From Spirodela intermedia (taxonomy: Eukaryota > Streptophyta > Magnoliopsida > Alismatales > Araceae), in NCBI GenBank assembly GCA_902729315.2, contig LR746272.1, forward strand, positions 1,991,035 to 2,055,034: a stretch of DNA of 64,000 bases, given 5' to 3'. Below the pieces are notes generated by a model. That model was not told the DNA's origin, did no database searches, and saw only the letters and a list, made by a program, of their open reading frames with translations. Below, one piece after another: positions 38,101-49,564 of this stretch. Position 1 is the stretch's first letter. The number at the start of each line of letters is the position of its first letter. The translations under genes were made by a program, and so were the position numbers.

Positions 38101-41100
38101 GAACTTAAAAAGATAAGTTATAAATGATGATAGTAATGAATGGCTCTCCTAAATCCTTTAATTTCATACTAAGCAAGTTGTTACAGTCAGATTCCAACAA
38201 CTCTAACCTCGATTTTGTCAGAACCGACGGGTTAAGTATGACACAAATTTTATTGACTCAAGTTTTACTGGATTAATCTCATAATTAATCATCTAATTTA
38301 CAGGCGACCTTCAAATCTAACCAGTCCAATGTCTCCCTGTGAGGGAGTTATCAACAGAAATTCGTGACTCCTGTGAGATTTTCAAGCCCTTGAGTTCAAC
38401 TGGGTATTTCTGTTCTAAAATGTAAGGGTGAACACATTATCTTCAGTGATTCATATCTCAATCGTCAAAACTGCAACTGTGATCCCTTGTGCCTTATCCA
38501 GTCTCCATCTGTGATACAGAACCTTTCTTTTCCCAGGAGTTAACCCTTCGAAAGGATATGATTGCCAGAAGCGAATACTCTGAAGCCCTCATCATGGATA
38601 TTCCCTTCCAGCTGCTTGTGCTTGACGTGTGTCCTTCCATTAAAGAAAACTTTGTTCCACTGGTATTTTCTCAAAAGAAGAGATACTAAAATGATCTGTT
38701 CCTTTTAACAAAACGAGATTATTAAGTGCTACAAGAACCAGCGAGGTTTTCAGGAGATGAACGCCGAACTTTTAAACCATTCTTCTACCTATTTCACTGC
38801 AACAGAAAACACGTCCTTATTCTACCAACACGGAAGGCATGATCATCAGTTATGAGGCCCACGCTTCCAAATATCATTAAGGCAGAAAGCGAAGTATTAT
38901 CAGATTTCCATCAGATCGAGATCCCGCAGTATCTTGGACAAGTTAAAACTGGTGTAAAATGGAAAGCAACCGAAATGGATACTTTCAACTACAGATGACA
39001 ACTCCTGTCCAACCTCCTCTTAAGCTACCAATGGCAGTTACTACACTGCTACTAATATGCCGAGTCACCCCCAAGTACCACAGGTAAAAGTCCACAGCAA
39101 CTATTAAATGTGATTTAGGTTACATTATATTCTATGACTAGCCATTAGTCTAAATATCTAAGGCTGTGCTCTATGGTGAAAACACATGGATGTCTGACCT
39201 AGACGTAAACAAATGTCAGACACTACATATCGCCAACACCAGATATACGGACACAGAAAAGTTTTACTGCCATGTATCTATCGATGTGTCAAATTTATTT
39301 ATCACTTTTACCTAAAATAAACAAATAATATAAAATAGCTATAAGAGTACAAAACTCTGATCAATGTGTGAGATACTGAACTAAACAACACAACATAGGT
39401 CACTTAAAAAAGGCAACTTGAAGTTGAACATTCAATTAAAATACCAGGCCTCTTCAAGTGGAATGAAAATCTTGATATACTTTCTTAGATTCATGTTGAC
39501 ATAAAATTCGATTATGTTTTTTTTTTGTTTTTCCTCATAAATTCCCGACAAGATGCACCCGCCTGATTTCAAGTTATACACCGATTTCTTTAAGAAAAGA
39601 GTTAAATAACAAATAAACTGCAAAAACATCAATGTTATTTGAGTTGAAATGTGAAGCAAAGCATCTCTGGTAACCAAATGGATTTTTACCTGATAAAGTC
39701 GAAGTACCTGTAGCAACCATCTCATTGATGCTATGGAAAATAACTTCAAATTTTGGCGAGTCTAAACATTGAGTAGAAGCGTCCAGGTTATCTATGCTTC
39801 TAGGTAACAGCATAGGATCCTTTTCATGCAACGCATTCCATAGAGATGAAAGCCAAAGATCAAAAGCACCCTCATATCTATAAATAAACCAAAACGACAC
39901 TGAGTCAGCTCAAATACTGAATTATAATACGAATTGAGTAAAACAGGAAAGTATGAACGGAAAAATGGAAAATTGATGGCTTTCATTTTAGTACAGACAA
40001 AAAAATGAAGATAATCCGAAGAAGTATTTAAAAAAATAAAACAATTTCCATAAACCGACATAGATCTCTCTGTCTGCAGCAAGTTATCAACCACACAGAT
40101 AGTGAAAACGTGATGATCCTGTGAATGAGAAAACAGGGCGTTCTTCTAAGAAAATAACTTTATATATCTCTGCGTCATCATCTTTAGATGGCTAAATAGC
40201 AACGCAACAAAAGCTGTAACAAAGTCTCCAAGTTCAATCAATGAAGGAAGAAGATCTCAAATGCCCAAAAACTGATCACACAGGGCATTAAAGGAGGAAA
40301 TGCTCACCAATTGACAAATATCCCTAATAAATGTTATTTCATAAAAACGAGAAATGATAAGTTAACGTCAAAGTCAATCATTCAACAATTATACACTAGA
40401 GCATCAATGTACTGTTTAAAACATGTTTACATGGCCAGCAACAACCTTAGATCATAGCATACCCTGAACGATGCTGGTCATCTCCCAAGCCTTTTTGGAC
40501 TAAAGGCTTTCCTCCGATGTTCAGGAGCCTCCTATCCAGCTTCTTTGCTGCAAACTATCTTCAGTAATTAGCATAAATATGAGGAGGAGGCAGAGATATG
40601 CAATAAAATATCAACATTGACCTCAAAAGCCTTCATAAAAGTGGCCCATTAACAGGAAGTTTGACTACCCTCATCAGTATCATGCATGTTGAGGATAAAA
40701 TTATTTTCAAAATCATAATAAGCCAACTTATATGGAGAAAGTAAAATCAAACACAAGTAATTCGAAAGTACCGTTTAATGAATCAATAATTTAATGCAGA
40801 CTAATTTTGAAGGCTTATTCTCTACTGAAATGATAAAAAAAATCAAAGAATTTCAATCAGAAAATCTTAAAAAACGGGAAATCCTCAACAAATCCTGCTC
40901 AGAAACTATATATTCAGTATGTTTCAGTATACATAGGAAACACTACTCAATTCGAATAAGCATGCACAGATTCATCCAAGCATGTGCATCCACATTGTGA
41001 AAGGAAGAAGCACCAATGGATCTTATTTTTTTCTGTTTTCTAAACTGTGTACACATCTAAATCTCTGCTTCACACAGGATAAAGATGTGCCACACAAAGT

Positions 41101-43463
41101 TGAAGTTGGCCACCATAAAGCATTCAATGCATTAAAAACTGAGACCACCGATCATCAATTCAAGGTGATTTATGAACTATTACATAAGGAAACTGCCTCA
41201 TGACCACCAACAGAACAAGTTTTCGCTGAAGTTAAGGCCATAACAAGTCTGTTTTCCTTATTTTCTTTTTTCTTCCCCCCACCCCCTCCCCACCCCCCCA
41301 CCCCCGCCCCCCCCCCCAACACCTTGTTGCCTAGGGGTGCCTCGGTGAACGCATTGAAGATCGAACTTAAATTTTTATGAGTCAAGATTTGTAATTCATT
41401 AGATGAATAGGAGGATCAACTTCCATCAAACTCAACCTGGGAACATATAAACTACTTGCCTCCAGTGCATGGCAAAATTGATCCATTTAATCAAGGTACA
41501 AAAAGAAAATTAGTATCCAATGCAATCTAATGGAGGATTGCGTTAGCCCCAAACACATTATCCCCTGTTCTATGGTCAATGGCAAGCTTATTACATTATC
41601 CCCATTTACAGCTCCACTGCAGCCAAAATTCCTCATGAGGGTGATGCCGAAATGGGGAAAAAATTAAGGAATAAGAATACAAAATGTAGGGCTTATTCTG
41701 ATCCATAGAGGCTTGCAGTTGATTCAAGCCAGGAAAGGAAAAAATGAAAAACGAATAAAGAGAAAAAAGACTGAAGAAGAGTCTAGAAATGAAGAGAATA
41801 AAGAGAGAGTTTTGGAGGATATGACGAGAGATATATATACATTTCCAGACGATGACATAAATATTGGGCCATTCGAAGCACAGAATTAGCATGAATGCCA
41901 ACCTTTCAGATAAAAAAACGTAGAAATCGATTGCATATATTACATTATATTTCTGGTAGGCAGAATCACCGAGTCCAAAGACAGCATAATGAACATGTTC
42001 CAACCACTGATCACTAATGTTTTTCTGCAAAAGAAACTTCCAGAACTCCTGCAAAAAGAAGCTATTCTAATTTCAGAAAAAATGAGGGAAGCTGATCAAG
42101 TCAAAGCACACCGATTTAATTTATCAACGAACCTTCATAGAATCTGGCATATCGCCCTGGCCTGTAGTGGACACGACAAAAATCACAACATCCTCACTGG
42201 GTAGCAATCTCTGAAAAAGGAGGGAAACTTTTCTACTCAAGTGTTTAAAAAAACAATCATAGATAGAATAACCAGCTAAAGTATGCCAAGAAAAATAATT
42301 TAAAATATTTAGGTAGGAATTAGGGCATTGTCACTTCACAAAAGACAAAAAAGCAATTTCAAAGGAGGAACTCACGCGAAACAGTTAACCTATAAAGAGC
42401 TACTCACTCATGAGTCCATTGGAACAAAGAGAACAACCAATAAACGTCAGGTTCGGAGCGTATAAATTTCATCTGAATATCTTTATTCAATCTTTGCATT
42501 CACACAAGAAAAATAGTTTTAAATCCAGAATGTGATGACGACAAGAACAATTGATCCCACAAATCCGGCGTTGAGATTTAACTGCAAACCTCTTACAGAG
42601 GTAAGATAAGTATCAGTCAAACATCCTACTTAAACTGCAATCGAAACCCTATGTAAAGTGAGCCTCAAGTTCTGAACAAAAGCTGCAGTTTTTCAAGTTC
42701 CCAACATCAATGAACCTTTTTCATGAAGTTTATTGCTGGTGAAACCGTGGAAAGACAGCAGCTCCAGCCAACTTATCAAATTCCTTATTGACAGATCTTG
42801 TCGTAAAAACAAAAAATAAAAAGTAAAAATTTTCAGCTCACATGGGTCGTTTTGGCACTTTACATCTTGTGAAGAACTGTTCTCATTAACATAAAACTGA
42901 ATCCGTAAGTAACCAATTTCTTGGAACGAAAACTCATTTGAAGGTCAAATTGTGTCCTATGAAAAAAGCTTTCCCAAATACCTCCAAATTACCAGGTGAA
43001 AAGAGAAAAAAATTAAAGTCACCTACATCAAACGTAGGATCATCAGAAGAAAACCGACGACCGAGAGGAACGATTGGAAGTTACCCCTTAGGAGGAAGAC
43101 CAATCAGGATGCAACAGCATAGAGAAACAAGGAAAAGAGTGGAGAGATGATTGATCTCATATATCAGCAGCGCCAAAAAAAAATCCCAAAAAGTCATCAT
43201 GCCTCGTTGAAAAACACGAAATAGCAGAAGAAAGCTCAAGAGGGAAACACGCGATTCCTAAAATTGAATCATTAAATCGCAAGGAGTATCCAACAGCAAT
43301 GGCGAAGAATCCTCACAGCGTCGAATTCGTCCACAGAGAGAACATCTACGGAAGGGCATCCCCTGCGTACCGCCTCCCTTCCCACGCGGTCGGCGGCGTC
43401 CTGGGCTGTTCCGGTCTGGGATCCGTAGAGCACCAGCAGCCGGCGGCTCCTCTCCAACCCCAT
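35129..43463 (-). CDS. ATR3: NADPH-dependent diflavin oxidoreductase 1 (ATR3/NDOR1/Tah18 family)
   Basis: Twelve exons on the minus strand: 43463-43317, 42210-42133, 42048-41944, 40554-40463, 39877-39690, 37917-37826, 37212-37138, 37054-36944, 36555-36424, 36167-36048, 35951-35735 and 35658-35129. They join in frame to 628 residues, close to Arabidopsis ATR3. Domains: flavodoxin/FMN (about 8-150) with loops SQTGT (15-19), STTGQGD (63-69) and FGLGDSAY (99-106); FAD/connecting domain with QVGDVLEVLPAQD, RAFSISSSP (405-413) and GLCSNWL (439-445); NADPH domain with GPGTGCAPFRGF (478-489) and C-terminal IFIEAWS. The family passes electrons from NADPH through FAD and FMN to Dre2/anamorsin for cytosolic Fe-S cluster assembly and is essential in Arabidopsis. 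Start chosen because MGLERSRRLLVLYGS matches the family N-terminus; an ATG 14 codons upstream is less likely. Intron 9 uses a GC donor. Confidence 0.95.
37686..37750. repeat. ATGCAT-rich imperfect repeat
   Basis: ACATATGCATG and related alternating purine-pyrimidine units, in intron 6 of ATR3. Self-complementary and possibly Z-DNA-prone, but short. Confidence 0.6.
41275..41318 (-). repeat. G-run tract in ATR3 intron 3 (potential G-quadruplex)
   Basis: The plus strand is almost pure C in blocks of four to eleven, separated by single A, T or G. The transcribed RNA of the minus-strand ATR3 gene therefore carries at least four long G runs with one-base loops, a textbook G-quadruplex pattern. It lies in intron 3, about 630-670 bases from the donor. 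Confidence 0.85.
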
Positions 43464-44420
43464 CACCTCCTCCACTTCCCCCACCCCCCCAACTAATCGC
43501 ACCACCCGCCCTTCTCAGGATTAACCGACTGCAGCCAAGCTGCTCTGACCTTTCTCCGCCGAATGGCCCCCGACCGCCGCCGCCGCCTCAACCTCCGATT
43601 CCGGCGATCCGCATCTCTCCGAGAATTGAAACATCTAAACAAATTAATCTCCCGCCCCGGCCCGGTCGCCAATGACCGGTTAAGCCGGTCCAGCGCGGTC
43701 TGATGAGGAACAGAGACTGAGGGAGGGGAGAACGACGGCGCCATGTGACCAAGAGAAAGAAGCCCAATGGTGTTCGCCGGAGGAGGTGGCCGCCCTCATA
43801 ACGCTCGCAGAGGGCCACAGAGCGGGCCCGCAGAGGACAATGGACAGAATTGTAGAGAGACGTAGAAAGACGAACGTTAGAGATACGGAAATGCAGTAAT
43901 GGAGAGAAGGGCCCCTTGGGGAGGTGGTCGCAGGCGCCACGTTCCGGCGGAGCTCCGGCGAGCGGCTGCCTCGGTCGCCGGCAGCTGCGCCATAGAAACT
44001 GGCGAAGAAGATGATCCCGCATCGCACTACCAGCCCGGCCCGTCTACACTGTTGAGAATATTATATTCAATAATATTCTTGCGATTTTACCTAAAATAAT
44101 TACTTGGAACCTCACTTGGGCCGGTTGGTGGAAGCCCATTTAGGCCCATATGATCCCGGGCTCGGAAGCTCACTCGATACAAATTCTTTGACTTCGGGGC
44201 GCTCCTAAAGCGTTTCCAATTAGGTCTTGCCCAGAATCTTGAGGGTTGTTCTCTGTACCCAGAAAAACCCTAGTTTAATTGTTAAAGTTGACACCTTGAC
44301 GTACAGGTGGTGGGTTCAGATTCTTTGCATGAGAGCATCATCGTAGTGATCTACTCACTCTCATCACAATCTCGTCCCCATGTATCAACACCTGGAGCCA
44401 CAGCCTAAGGAAGATTGTGT
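43464..44420. other. Upstream region of ATR3
   Basis: GC-rich to about 44,050, with overlapping frames on the minus strand (up to 144 aa, Arg-rich) that show no domain. Probably promoter and 5' UTR of ATR3. 44.1-44.35 kb has TC-poor mixed sequence with AAACCCTAG-like motifs (AAACCCTAGTTT near 44,266), common in plant promoters. No gene supported. Confidence 0.45.
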
Positions 44421-44423
44421 GTG

Positions 44424-44612
44424 TGAGAGAGAGAGAGGAAAGAGGGGGAGGAAGAGAGAGAGAGGAAAGAGGGAGACGAAGAGAGAGAGAGGAAAGAGGG
44501 AGACGAAGAGAGAGAGAGGAAAGAGGGAGACGAAGAGAGAGAGGAAAGAGGGAGAGGGAGAGAGAGAGATAGGAAAGAGGGAGAGGAAGAGGGAGAGGGA
44601 GAGAATTCAATG
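44424..44612. repeat. GA-rich minisatellite (about 30-base units)
   Basis: Units of the type GAGAGAGAGGAAAGAGGGAGAC followed by GAA repeat about four times, then degrade into GA/GGA runs. The plus-strand frame across it (KRERGKRET repeats) is an artefact of the repeat. Confidence 0.9.
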
Positions 44613-46326
44613 GGAATGCATTTTAGTAGGAATTTAATAGGAACATTGACATCAGATTTTAAACATCGATAATGCGTTTTGACAATATAGGACTATTATT
44701 TTGATATACACGCTGAAATGCATATTGTCTCGATGCACACTTGAGAAGTCTTACCCTATTTTTCGTTGATAAAGCCTTTTAAAAGAATGTATTACTATAC
44801 CTACATAGTTGAGTGCATGCATAATGTTTAGGAATCTTTCAGGACGTTGTTATGCCTAGTTATCACAAGATCAAGGAGAACTATGTCGTGCATAATGGTC
44901 ACCAGCAACACCACCGTTCCAAAGTCATGGAGGTTGGTCAATCTAGGGTTATACAGAAAAAGAGAACTAGGATAATTTGTCCGATAATTAGGTTACTAGA
45001 AAATCAGCGAGTATATAGATGTGAGACTAATACATATGCAACTCAATATAAATTCATATAAACATCATATCTGCATCTTGAGACGATGCTGTTATTGTTT
45101 GATCTACACGCTAGAATGTCACACCATTCATCCCCTGGTTTCACCTGGATCAAGCTTTGTTCTACGTATAATTTATTGTCCACAGTGTTCAGTTCATTTC
45201 AAAATGGTTTATGATCACTTAATTGAGGTTCACCACGCACTTTCGTGTTCATGAGGATCATGGCGACGAATCATGCGAGTAACCCGTGCGCATTAGATAC
45301 GTTGATGAAAGCTTTTCAGAAGTTTAGGGTGGTTCCTGATTGATCCTCTCAACAGCTTCTAGGTCGAATGTTTCGATAAGTTGATGTGTTACTTTCCCCA
45401 TCATCTCTCTAGTAGGGTTCGGGTTCTGGCGAATGTTCTCTCTTTAACAATGGGTGGCTCACGCCCAACAATAGATAATTTCTTATCCGCAGTCTCTTTT
45501 AATAAACTCTTTCAAAGCATTGTGATATCGAGAAACAATATTTTCTTCGTTATTCTAGGGTTGCATCAGGGATGAAGCACGCCTGTCAGATGAAGCCTGA
45601 GTAGCCTGAAGTTAGCAGGAGAAGTAACTCGATGAAAATCGTGCTTTCGTAAAGCTCTACCCTCGCTTCCCCGGGAGTGAGGCTGAATTCCAGTAACAAG
45701 ACGAAATACATATGTTAAATTGGAGTAAAAAAGTCAAACCCTAGAAGCTGTTTGGATAAATGAAAATCGTGCTGTAAGCCGACGGCTGCATGATTTTGTT
45801 CGAGCGCCAGGTAGCAGTAAATGCTGCCTCGGCTGTGCTACCGTAGCGTGTTTTGTTGACTTAAAATAGCACCTGGGAGGAGGTCAGGAGGGATTTAAAT
45901 GGGATTCTCTTGCGGCATGTCAGTATCAGAGAGTAATCTGAGGCCCATTAAGAGTGTTGCAAAAAAGCGGCTACGAGGATAATTTTCCGAGTCTTTAATG
46001 AAAGGAGAGGTAAATAAATTTTCCAGTGTAGGGATTAAAGAGAGTGATCCTCCCCCCCGATCGAGTATTGTAGTACCAGATGCATACATGGAGCGCAGAG
46101 ACAGCGGCTGAGCCGCCGGTGGCAGAGTAGAGACAGCGCGCCGCAGCAGCTCACTCCTCTTCTCCCTTCTTCACCCACCCTGGTCATCATCTTTTTCTGG
46201 AAAAAGCCGAGCCGCACACCTCACGCCGGCGGGGAAGTCACCGTCTTGTCAAAGCTCACTTCGTTGCCTGCGCCGCCTGCGGCGGAGGGTTCGGGTTCAG
46301 GGCGCCTGTAGCCACTCCTCCATGGT
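44613..46326. other. Intergenic, no gene supported
   Basis: Mixed composition with short frames on both strands (64-81 aa), none recognised. Frames at 44,852-45,061 and 45,021-45,254 overlap and show no domain or codon bias. Confidence 0.4.
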
Positions 46327-46554
46327 CTACTCTATGGACGAGCCGTCGCCGCCCTTGTTCCCACCTCCATGCTCAGGGACCGTGGAGAAGCCCGTCAGAT
46401 AAGCTGGCAAGGACATTGCAGGTCTCCGAGGAACCGCAGTAAAGGTAAACGGAGCGCCGGGGATTACGGTGGAAGGGTGCACCGGCGGGGGATTGCTTCG
46501 ATATCGACCCCTCGCCGGTACATCTCCCGCAGCAGAAAAACCCTCACTCTCCAT
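46327..46554 (-). CDS. Possible small protein or first exon (75 aa)
   Basis: Frame beginning MESEGFSAAGDVPARGRY and ending GGGNKGGDGSSIE, Pro/Gly-rich and locally GC-rich compared with its AT-rich surroundings. I recognise no domain. An in-frame ATG six codons upstream exists. The GC island and minus-strand frame suggest a gene remnant or a first exon, but no clear donor or partner exon was found. Function unknown. Confidence 0.2.
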   Translation of the reverse strand: MESEGFSAAGDVPARGRYRSNPPPVHPSTVIPGAPFTFTAVPRRPAMSLPAYLTGFSTVPEHGGGNKGGDGSSIE

Positions 46555-48592
46555 TTTGTTAGTAAAAGTCACTGCATGGGTCTTGTCTCACCGTCACTTT
46601 CGATCTTTGTTAATTCATTCATTTCCAGTATTGTTTCGGTGAACTATGTCCTCTTGTCTGTTGTCATACAGACATGGACGAGGATCAACTCGGAGGACAG
46701 ATCTGTGCCTCACCGGAGCTCACTCGCATGCAGTGCGAGTTCCAAATAGCAATGACATCAGACTCCTTCACCAGGACAAGTTATAAATGCTCAAGCAAGC
46801 ACTAGAGAAAGATGTCATGCTCAGCTGACTAACGAATACGTTTCTTTTTCCCGAAAAAAGGAAGAAAATGACCCCAACCAAGTACGAGAGAAGCCATACG
46901 CCATGTTTCTTTGTTCCTTAGGACCTCCCCTCTGATACAAAGATCCTGATGCCTCTGGGACTCCATTGGCAGCTAAAAGAAGTAGAAATTTCTCAGACCG
47001 CCGCGGCTTTTGTCATATAAGAAACCTCGGTAAGTAACTTAAGAATAGGCGGTTTTACTGTGATATTTCGTCGTTGGGAACACTAGGAACCCCAAATCCG
47101 ATACTCCGTCAGCTTTCCATACAGTCTTCATACGGTCCTCAGCGGCACGAACATCATCACCCCATGACATCCTGCGAGAGGTTGATGTCGGAACCTTTGC
47201 AGCTGAACGATTAAAGAGAAAATTTACTTGGTATGTCGGAGACGGCCGACAGGTGCGCTGACGGCAAGGTGAAGAAGTCTTGATATGGAAGCACTGCAAC
47301 AAAGATTATGTTGGAACCAGGATCCTCATTAGATTAGTGGTAAGGACCATCGCCAAGTCCGTAGTATACTACAAGACGAATGGCGTGTCGACCATGGATG
47401 GACAGGTGGAGATATCAGATTGGAAAAGAAATGCGAAAAGGTTCTTCTTCATTCAACAAGTGCGACATAAGTTCTCTTGCCATTTCATTCCTTCGTCGGG
47501 CCAAATTTTCTTCTTTAAGGTTACTGGAACTTCCATTTTTTCCTCGTTATTACATGCATGAAGGGGTTCTTCTGCGTAGTTGTCACTTGAAAGGCGGGGA
47601 GCTTCCACAACGAACTCTCGAATATTGTATTATTCTGCACTTTATTTACGCAGCGAAAGGGCATTAGTATTAACAGGACAAAGCTACTGACATTAAACAG
47701 GGACTCCTAAAGCCTCAACACCGACAGTGTACCTCTTACTGCACTTCCCAAGAACGCGGACTGTTCCAAATAACTAAAAATATTGAGATATAATCCCCTC
47801 CTGAGTTCTGCATTGTCGAGGCTTATCTTTTCGAGCATGACATTGTTGACCGAGAGATCTTTTAGCGGGAGATCCCGATTGATGTTCACAGGAGAATGCC
47901 TAGATTTGAAGGTCCTGAAAGCTGTTGGATTTGATGGCTGATAAACTACGAGAACCCAATCTGTCGATTGAAAGACGAATAATGCTCGTCGTGATATCAA
48001 GCCGCAACAAGACAATTCCAGCCGAATTTATTTTTTTGACAATCTAAGGTTAACTGAAGCCTCATTTCAGTGCATCATGTTGGTAGCTTTACGGACATTT
48101 GTTGAAACACTTATCAACGCTGATGTTCTCAGATTCACCCGAGAAACATCTCGTTTTCATGAAACAAGGTATGTTTCTGCTACATAAATGCTGCCATAAA
48201 ATCTAAAGCCTGCAAACCTCCAACGAAATAACGCGAGAAGCAGAGCAGATTATTTTAAAATAATATCTACTCTTGAATGTAGTGACGCGCTTGCTTCTGA
48301 CCAAGAAATCTCCTGTGTTATTTTATTTCCCCGGTAAAATTCGAAATAAGATCCCACGCTGTGGTAGTCCTTTTAAAAAAATCTTGCAATGGTACTAATC
48401 CAAACGAGTCTCACAGTTCGCCGGATCAGTGGAAGCCGAGACGGGTCTGGACTCTCACGGCACATGATACACAGATTTCATCATCGACAAGAAGACATCA
48501 GAGCATCAGGGCAACAATACTGCAGATGAAGAATGGAGCATCTAGGAAGAAGAGCAGAAGAGACGAGGAATAGAAACATGGGTATCATACGA
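46555..48592. other. Intergenic, no gene supported
   Basis: Several short frames (60-126 aa) on both strands around 46.4-48.0 kb have no recognisable domain. The last few hundred bases are the 3' flank of the TCP gene. Confidence 0.4.
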
Positions 48593-49564
48593 TCAAATGG
48601 AGGGATTGCTGTAGGGATCCCAAAACCAAGGCATCAACTGGGCGTCAGAGAGAAGAACACGCTGCTCCTCCACGTTACCTGATGATTGCATGCTCCAGTG
48701 TTCTTGAACAAGCCCAATGGCTTCGCTGATTATAGTCTGGTTGTAGTCGAACACCGACACGGGGCCAGATGCACTAGGAATTACCAAAGGGGGGGATCCA
48801 CCAGAGTCCTTGTGGTGCTGCTCCGTTGAGCGAGAGCTCGGCTGACCATCTCCTTCTTCCGCCATCAACTCCAAGGAGGACTTCCCGCTTTGACCACCAC
48901 CAATCTCTTCCTCGGCCAAAAGCTTCCTCTGCCCGACGACTTCGGCTCCTTTCCTCCCCAACTTCTCTCTGGTTCTCTCCCTCGCTCTGGCCCTCGCCAA
49001 AACCCTCGACTCTCTCGAGAGCATCGGATGGGTCGCGCCTTTCCTGGATCGCCGGAGGGGCACAACTTTAGCCGGTTGGAGGGTGATGTTCTCCACAGCG
49101 GCGACAGGCAAGAGAGGTGTGCTGGTGGAGATGACCTCGCACTCCGAGGTGGATGACTCGCTCTTGCCGGCAGCGTGGGGCGGCGGGGAGCAGCTGACGA
49201 GTTCCTTGATCGAGCTGGTGGCGTTGGTGAGGAGCCAGTCGACCGTCTTGCTGGCCTTGTCGAAGCCAAGCATGTCCTGCAGATCAAAGAACTTTCGCGC
49301 CACGTCGAGGGAGAGCCTCATCCGACGGTCCCTCGGCCCCCGCGCTGTGAAGATCTTGCTATGGCGGTCCTTCCGCTGAGGTCTCCTTCTGCCGGTTCCG
49401 AGTGCCTTCATAGGCCCTTTTACCGTTCCTTTCTTACCACCGCAGGAGGCCCTGGTTGATGTTGCCGAAACGGTGTTCCTACGGATTAATGGGTCACCGA
49501 GGCGGGAAGAAGGCGGCGGCGGAGGCGGCGGTAGCGGCGTCACTTGTGCTGGAGGCACCATCAC
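48593..49564 (-). CDS. CYC/TB1-type (class II, ECE clade) TCP transcription factor
   Basis: A single uninterrupted frame of 323 residues. Residues about 64-122 form the TCP domain: a basic region ([20 protein letters not shown]) then helix-loop-helix ([18 protein letters not shown] ... KTVDWLL), with the class II spacing. ECE at 141-143 and an arginine-rich R domain at about 183-203 ([19 protein letters not shown]) place it in the CYCLOIDEA/TEOSINTE BRANCHED1 group, DNA-binding nuclear regulators of axillary bud growth and floral symmetry. The N-terminus is Pro-rich (eight prolines at 12-18 region) and the C-terminus ends [13 protein letters not shown]. Either of two adjacent ATGs could start it. 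No intron is needed within the coding region, as is usual for this group. Whether it acts in branching or flower shape cannot be read from sequence. Confidence 0.93.
   Translation of the reverse strand: MMVPPAQVTPLPPPPPPPSSRLGDPLIRRNTVSATSTRASCGGKKGTVKGPMKALGTGRRRPQRKDRHSKIFTARGPRDRRMRLSLDVARKFFDLQDMLGFDKASKTVDWLLTNATSSIKELVSCSPPPHAAGKSESSTSECEVISTSTPLLPVAAVENITLQPAKVVPLRRSRKGATHPMLSRESRVLARARARERTREKLGRKGAEVVGQRKLLAEEEIGGGQSGKSSLELMAEEGDGQPSSRSTEQHHKDSGGSPPLVIPSASGPVSVFDYNQTIISEAIGLVQEHWSMQSSGNVEEQRVLLSDAQLMPWFWDPYSNPSI

Noticed and set aside
43588-44027. Minus-strand frames of 115-144 residues upstream of ATR3
   Set aside because: Arg/Ser-rich, overlapping in two frames and without a domain. 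More likely promoter or 5' UTR.
48593-49459. Plus-strand ORFs opposite the TCP gene
   Set aside because: They are antisense shadows of the TCP coding exon.
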